Assembly: GCA_003552365.1 (NCBI GenBank)
Contig: PUKR01000288.1
Span: forward strand, 1-8,466
Direction: 5' to 3'
DNA length: 8,466 bases
Origin: Syntrophomonadaceae bacterium
GTDB lineage: Bacteria; Bacillota; Dethiobacteria; DTU022
Shown here: one piece after another, positions 5,137 to 8,466 of the stretch
Position numbering within the stretch: position 1 is the stretch's first letter
Layout of the letters: each line of letters begins with the position of its first letter
Notes under the pieces: generated by a model
The model's input: only the letters and a program-made list of their open reading frames with translations
The model's database searches: none
Told to the model about the DNA's origin: nothing
Made by a program: the position numbers and the translations under genes

Positions 5137-6861
5137 CTATTGATCGCCATTTCCGTTATTTTCCAATGTCTCTTCTTCCGCTTCTTCGCTGCTATCCTCC
5201 ACCGGCTCCGGCCCTTTCGACACCACCAGGTTTACAACCGCACCCGGTTTGGCCGCCTCACCGGATAGGGGATCTGTATAGATCACCAGGCCCGCTCCCA
5301 CTTCATCGTCATGGCGCTCGATGATCGAACCAACCTGCAACCCCTTGTTCTGCAGAGCCGTAGCCGCTTCCTGGGCGGTCATTTCCCTTAAGTAAGGTAT
5401 GTGCACCTGCTCTTCTGCTTCTTCTTTTTCATCATCCCGGTCACCGAAAGGCCAGTCTTCGTCTCTTTCTTTCTCCCTCTCTTCTTCCCGGCGCAGGCGT
5501 TCCTGCTCTTCTAAGTATTCCTCGCTGTCTTCTAAAACTATCGGCGGCCAGGGGTCGGTTTCGATACCGAAAACTTCTTCAATAATTCTCAGCCGCTCGG
5601 ACTGGTTCAGAACTTCGTACCAGATCCCGTCTTTGGACTGTCCGCTGCCCGTTAGGGTTACAAAATCAATATCATCCAGGTTTAACCCCCTGGCAAAGTA
5701 GGCCAGGGCGGCAACCTGGGTATAGTTTAAATCCGTTTCCACGTAATCCTTGTAGATGCGGTAAATTCTCGGCAGGTCGCTGATTTTTCCTTCATCTCTT
5801 AAATGGACGAAGGTGGCTTCAAGCAGGTCGAACTGCCGCTCAATCCGCCCCTTGTCGCCGGTTTCACCGCGGTACTGCAGGTAGCGCAGGTAGGTTTTCC
5901 CGTCCATCACCTGCGGCCCCTCGGGCACCAGCACCCGGCCGATCTCCCAGTGTTCATCGTAAATAGTTTCATCCACTTCGTAGTAGATCCCGCCCACGGC
6001 ATCGACCAGTTCGATCACCGAGTACATATCGACCGAAACATAATAATGGAGGGGAACATCTCCCAAAACATTACTCACCGTCTGCAGGGTATAATCTATC
6101 CCGTCCTGGTGGCGGTCTTCACCGCCGCCGTAATGGTAACCGAAAAAGTAGGAGTGGTTTATCTTGTCGTGGAAGCCGCCCATGCCGTGAATAGGCACGT
6201 AAGAATCCCTGGGGATCCGGACCATGGCCACCTCTTCTTCTTTTAGGTCCACCGAGACTACGGCCAGCATGTCCGGGCGGAAAAGCTCTTCGCCCAGATG
6301 CTCCCTGCCCCAGCCGCGGTCAAAGCCGAGCAGGGCAATATTAACCGTGTGCTCGGAAAAAGCGGCATCGACATCATGATCGAAATCCTGCTCAAAGCTG
6401 ACATCATCTAACAGGACCCGCTGCGGCTCCTGGACGTCTTCGTAAAAGGCCATCACGTAAGCCCCGGCCCCGGCCAGGCTGAGCACAAGGATCCCGGCCA
6501 AAGCAAGCAGCGCTTTTTTCAAAGGGCTCCGTTTTTGCTTAACCCTGGTCTTTTCCGGGTCGTAAGCTCCCTGGAGCTCGTCGAGCCAGTCCGGGTCGCC
6601 GGTAACCCTTTCCTTATTTCCGGCAGCGGACCCTCCGTTGCCTGATTCCTTTACTTCACCGGAAAAATCCCGGGCCTTTTGATCTTCACCGCTCCGGCTG
6701 TTTGCTCCTTTTTTAGCGCCTTCTTCTCTGCTGCTTTTGTTCTGCTGTCCACCTGCATGATTACCGTTGCGGCCCGAAGGGCCTGTTTCCTGGTTATTTT
6801 CCTCTGCTCCGTCGCCCCGGTTCAAGTTTTTATCTTTTTCCCGGTCGTGATCACTGCTCAT
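5137..6861 (-). CDS. LCP family glycopolymer ligase fused to a C-terminal PASTA domain
   Basis: A 574-residue membrane-anchored LCP enzyme, much longer than usual because of added ends. Order, numbered from the ATG at 6859-6861: a hydrophilic, Gly/Asn/Glu/Lys-rich cytoplasmic tail without predicted structure (1-110); one membrane segment (about 117-140); the LCP domain (about 172-360) with LFRPDMLAVVS (R195, D197), RIPRDSYV (R218, D219), HYYVSVDMYSVIELVDAVGG and GDKGRIERQ (335-343); a shared LCP C-terminal region to about 432; a Glu/Arg-rich linker (about 444-486); one PASTA domain (about 488-552, IPYLREMTAQEAATAL to VNLVVSKGP); and an acidic tail. PASTA domains bind peptidoglycan or muropeptides in PrkC-type kinases and PBPs, so this one may place the ligase at its acceptor; that is inference. 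The R-x-R pair reads Q329-Y-R331. The ATG is preferred over an in-frame TTG at 6885, which has no ribosome binding site. Confidence 0.92.
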   Translation of the reverse strand: MSSDHDREKDKNLNRGDGAEENNQETGPSGRNGNHAGGQQNKSSREEGAKKGANSRSGEDQKARDFSGEVKESGNGGSAAGNKERVTGDPDWLDELQGAYDPEKTRVKQKRSPLKKALLALAGILVLSLAGAGAYVMAFYEDVQEPQRVLLDDVSFEQDFDHDVDAAFSEHTVNIALLGFDRGWGREHLGEELFRPDMLAVVSVDLKEEEVAMVRIPRDSYVPIHGMGGFHDKINHSYFFGYHYGGGEDRHQDGIDYTLQTVSNVLGDVPLHYYVSVDMYSVIELVDAVGGIYYEVDETIYDEHWEIGRVLVPEGPQVMDGKTYLRYLQYRGETGDKGRIERQFDLLEATFVHLRDEGKISDLPRIYRIYKDYVETDLNYTQVAALAYFARGLNLDDIDFVTLTGSGQSKDGIWYEVLNQSERLRIIEEVFGIETDPWPPIVLEDSEEYLEEQERLRREEEREKERDEDWPFGDRDDEKEEAEEQVHIPYLREMTAQEAATALQNKGLQVGSIIERHDDEVGAGLVIYTDPLSGEAAKPGAVVNLVVSKGPEPVEDSSEEAEEETLENNGNGDQ

Positions 6862-6866
6862 GGCAG

Positions 6867-6873
6867 CACCCCC
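6867..6873 (-). promoter_or_regulatory. Ribosome binding site deciding the start of the LCP-PASTA gene
   Basis: GGGGGTG, one base off GGAGGTG, lies five bases before the ATG at 6859-6861. The longer frame starting with TTG at 6885 lacks any such site and would begin at about the predicted transcription start, so the ATG is preferred. Confidence 0.6.
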
Positions 6874-6891
6874 ACTCTTACTCAATCGTAT

Positions 6892-6897
6892 ATTATA
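6892..6897 (-). promoter_or_regulatory. Possible -10 box upstream of the LCP-PASTA gene
   Basis: A perfect TATAAT on the minus strand lies in the 53-base gap between the flavoenzyme stop and the LCP-PASTA start. The hexamer 17 bases upstream is TTATAA (3 of 6), so the -35 is weak. The region is AT-rich, which raises the chance of a random match. If real, it gives the LCP genes a promoter of their own inside the cluster. Confidence 0.35.
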
Positions 6898-6914
6898 ATA
6901 TTGCTCTATCCAAA

Positions 6915-8192
6915 TTATAACATACCGGCAAGGGCTTCGACCTTTTTACCGCTTAAAAAACTCTGGTCGGTCCACAGGTAGTCCCACTCCCCGAAACGAC
7001 CAACCGGCACGATCCCCTTACTCTTAACAAAATCCAGCACACAGTCGCGCCTTCTGGTCATGCCGTGGTCGAAAACCACGTTCGCGTAAGGCAGCTCCCG
7101 GTAATCAACGGCTAAAATATCTCCTTTGGAGGCAAGCTTCATTTTTTCCACAGCTTCCGTAACGTGCTCGATCAAGCCCTCTTCGCTTAAATTTAGCGGC
7201 TTATGGCGGGAAAAGTAGGTTTCAAACTGCAAAGAACTTTTACCTTCAGGCACGTTATCTGGTGATTTCAGGTAAGGGGCATGGACCCTGGCCGGCAGGA
7301 TCTCGGGATCGTAGATATAAAACCAGGGGTAGTCACTCACCTTCTCCAGGTTAAAGCCCACCGAAACCAGGGCCGCCCTGGTGGCCCAGAGCGATGCCGC
7401 CGCTTCTTTAACCTTCTCCGGCACATCTTTTAACATTCCCACCAGCTCCGGCAGGGGCACACTAAAGACCAGGTGCTCGTAGTATTCCTTGCTGCCGTCA
7501 CCAAACAAAACATATTTCCGATCCGGGTCAATAAACTTCGCTTCTTTGTTAAAGCGCAGGTCGAGGCCTTCCCGCAGGGGCTCGATAAAGGCGCGGAAGC
7601 CGCCCCGGCGCGGGTAAAACATTTCGCGGAAATAATAAGTCTGGGGGGTTTTTTCAGTCATCGCCCCGTATAAAACTTCATCGAGCGAGGGGCGGTAGAG
7701 GCGGTTGCCGACCCACTCGGTGCTTAAATTTTCCGGAGGCACGGTCCAGTATTTCACCGTATAACGGGCCGGGTAGCGGCCGGCAATTACTTCCCCGAAC
7801 TGCTCTTTTAACCAGCGGCCGTAGTCGGGGTTTTCAGTTCTTTCAGGCCGCTTGATAAAGCTTTTAATCGCCTCCACCTTTTCTTCTGCCGGCAGGGGGT
7901 AGAGGTTGTTTTGCACCGGGTGTTTCAACCATTTTCCCGCCTCAAAATTAAAAGGTCTCGGCCGGTGGCTGATAGAATCCGTCATTTCTAAGACCCTGCG
8001 GTAAGGCTCGTTGTTGCTGAAACCAAAATGAGCGCCGCAGTCAAAGCGAAAATTACCGGCATAAAAATGGTCGCACAGGCCGCCAAAGCGCCCTTTTGCT
8101 TCAAAAACGGCCGCCTGCATACCTGCTTTCCCGGCATGCCAGGCTGCAGAAAGGCTGGCAACCCCGGCGCCCAAAACTACGATTTCGGCCAT
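6915..8192 (-). CDS. FAD-dependent oxidoreductase, UDP-galactopyranose mutase / amine oxidase-like
   Basis: A soluble 425-residue flavoprotein. The dinucleotide fold starts at the N-terminus (IVVLGAGVASLSAAW, 4-18), with the acid E31 ending strand 2 and the flavin motif GRFGG at 34-38. NNLYPLP (95-101) resembles the segment of UDP-galactopyranose mutases and related glycan-cluster flavoenzymes, and GRFGEWDYL (398-406) is the usual C-terminal flavin-contacting motif. The third glycine of GxGxxG is replaced by serine (S13). Length fits the family, but I do not see enough of the mutase sugar-binding pattern to call it one; it may act on a nucleotide or lipid-linked sugar. ATG at 8190-8192 has GGGAGG at 8198-8203, five bases upstream. 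It overlaps the sugar transferase by 16 bases, so the two are translationally coupled, supporting a role in glycan synthesis. Confidence 0.85.
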   Translation of the reverse strand: MAEIVVLGAGVASLSAAWHAGKAGMQAAVFEAKGRFGGLCDHFYAGNFRFDCGAHFGFSNNEPYRRVLEMTDSISHRPRPFNFEAGKWLKHPVQNNLYPLPAEEKVEAIKSFIKRPERTENPDYGRWLKEQFGEVIAGRYPARYTVKYWTVPPENLSTEWVGNRLYRPSLDEVLYGAMTEKTPQTYYFREMFYPRRGGFRAFIEPLREGLDLRFNKEAKFIDPDRKYVLFGDGSKEYYEHLVFSVPLPELVGMLKDVPEKVKEAAASLWATRAALVSVGFNLEKVSDYPWFYIYDPEILPARVHAPYLKSPDNVPEGKSSLQFETYFSRHKPLNLSEEGLIEHVTEAVEKMKLASKGDILAVDYRELPYANVVFDHGMTRRRDCVLDFVKSKGIVPVGRFGEWDYLWTDQSFLSGKKVEALAGML

Positions 8193-8466
8193 GTCAACCT
8201 CCCCAGCGCTTCTTCGCTCAAACCACGGGCCGCCTCCCGGTTAAACAAGGTGGGCACGGTTAAAAGCAGGATCCGGAAATCCATCAGTAAAGAATAGTCG
8301 GTCACGTAATAAAGGTCGTAGCGCAGCTTATCGTGGGTATTGGTAGCGTAGTGGCCTGCCACCTGGGCCAGCCCCGTAATCCCCGGTTTAACCAGGTGCC
8401 TGAGCTTGTATTCCGGCATCTCCCGCTCGAAATTTTCTACGAAATAAGGGCGCTCCGGGCGCGGGC
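8177..8466 (-). CDS. Bacterial sugar transferase (undecaprenyl-phosphate sugar phosphotransferase), C-terminal part, cut by window end
   Basis: This family (WbaP/PglC/EpsL type) starts glycan synthesis by moving a sugar phosphate from a nucleotide sugar to undecaprenyl phosphate at the inner membrane face. Only the last 95 residues are visible. The frame stays open to the window end and reads PRPERPYFVENFEREMPEY, then LRHLVKPGITGLAQVAGHY, DKLRYDLYYVTDYSLLMDF and a short tail. The PRPERP and KPGITGLAQV blocks are hallmark motifs of the catalytic domain. The ATG at 8417-8419 is internal to this conserved domain and is not the start. The TAG stop (8177-8179) lies inside the next gene, a 16-base overlap. 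It heads the visible part of the cluster and implies that further glycan genes lie to the right. Confidence 0.94.
   Translation of the reverse strand, partial: PRPERPYFVENFEREMPEYKLRHLVKPGITGLAQVAGHYATNTHDKLRYDLYYVTDYSLLMDFRILLLTVPTLFNREAARGLSEEALGRLTWPKS

Noticed and set aside
5064..5324. Plus-strand frame with AAGGAGG at 5053-5059 and a TTG start
   Set aside because: The spacing is only four bases, most of the frame is antisense to the LCP-PASTA C-terminus, and its proline/arginine-rich product looks like a shadow translation.
5803..6246. 147-residue plus-strand frame
   Set aside because: It lies entirely antisense to the LCP catalytic domain and shows no recognisable motif or convincing ribosome binding site.
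6862..6885. TTG start at 6885 for the LCP-PASTA gene
   Set aside because: There is no ribosome binding site before it and it coincides with the predicted transcription start; the ATG at 6861 has GGGGGTG upstream.
8177..8419. Stand-alone 80-residue protein starting at the ATG at 8419
   Set aside because: The conserved PRPERPYFVENFERE block is in frame upstream to the window edge, so this is the end of a longer sugar transferase.

Overview
The window comes from a low-to-middle GC Gram-positive bacterium, most likely an anaerobic member of the Bacillota (Clostridia or Desulfotomaculia type). This is inferred from a groES-groEL operon behind a CIRCE element, strong AAGGAGG ribosome binding sites, GTG/TTG starts, tandem LytR-CpsA-Psr (LCP) cell-wall ligases and a PASTA domain. 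No RNA gene, insertion sequence, CRISPR array or phage gene is visible.

Layout: (a) 1-1093, minus strand: the 5' part of groEL (cut by the window start) and complete groES, preceded by a CIRCE operator, a sigma-A-like promoter and, immediately upstream, a rho-independent terminator that closes the next unit. (b) 1245-1977, minus strand: a two-gene unit of a YfcE-type metallophosphoesterase and a 60-residue cysteine-rich protein of unknown function. (c) 2137-2907, plus strand: a DUF368 membrane protein, a family recently assigned to undecaprenyl-phosphate translocation. It diverges from unit b and converges on unit d. (d) 2977-8466, minus strand: a surface-glycan cluster read from right to left. 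It holds the C-terminal end of an initiating sugar transferase (cut by the window end), an FAD oxidoreductase resembling UDP-galactopyranose mutase, an LCP protein fused to a PASTA domain, a second LCP protein, and an NDP-sugar 4-epimerase. Starts overlap or closely follow the preceding stop at 8177-8192 and 3938-3948. Spacers of 53 and 218 bases flank the LCP-PASTA gene.

Working model (inference): the sugar transferase loads the first sugar phosphate on undecaprenyl phosphate, the epimerase and flavoenzyme supply modified nucleotide sugars, and the two LCP enzymes transfer the finished lipid-linked glycan to peptidoglycan. The DUF368 protein, encoded next door on the other strand, could return the freed undecaprenyl phosphate to the inner leaflet. 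The most unusual item is the LCP-PASTA fusion with its long disordered cytoplasmic tail and Glu/Arg-rich linker. The longest gene-free stretch (960-1244) carries the groE control region and terminator; its part from 1094 to 1244 is AT-rich and I see nothing else in it.
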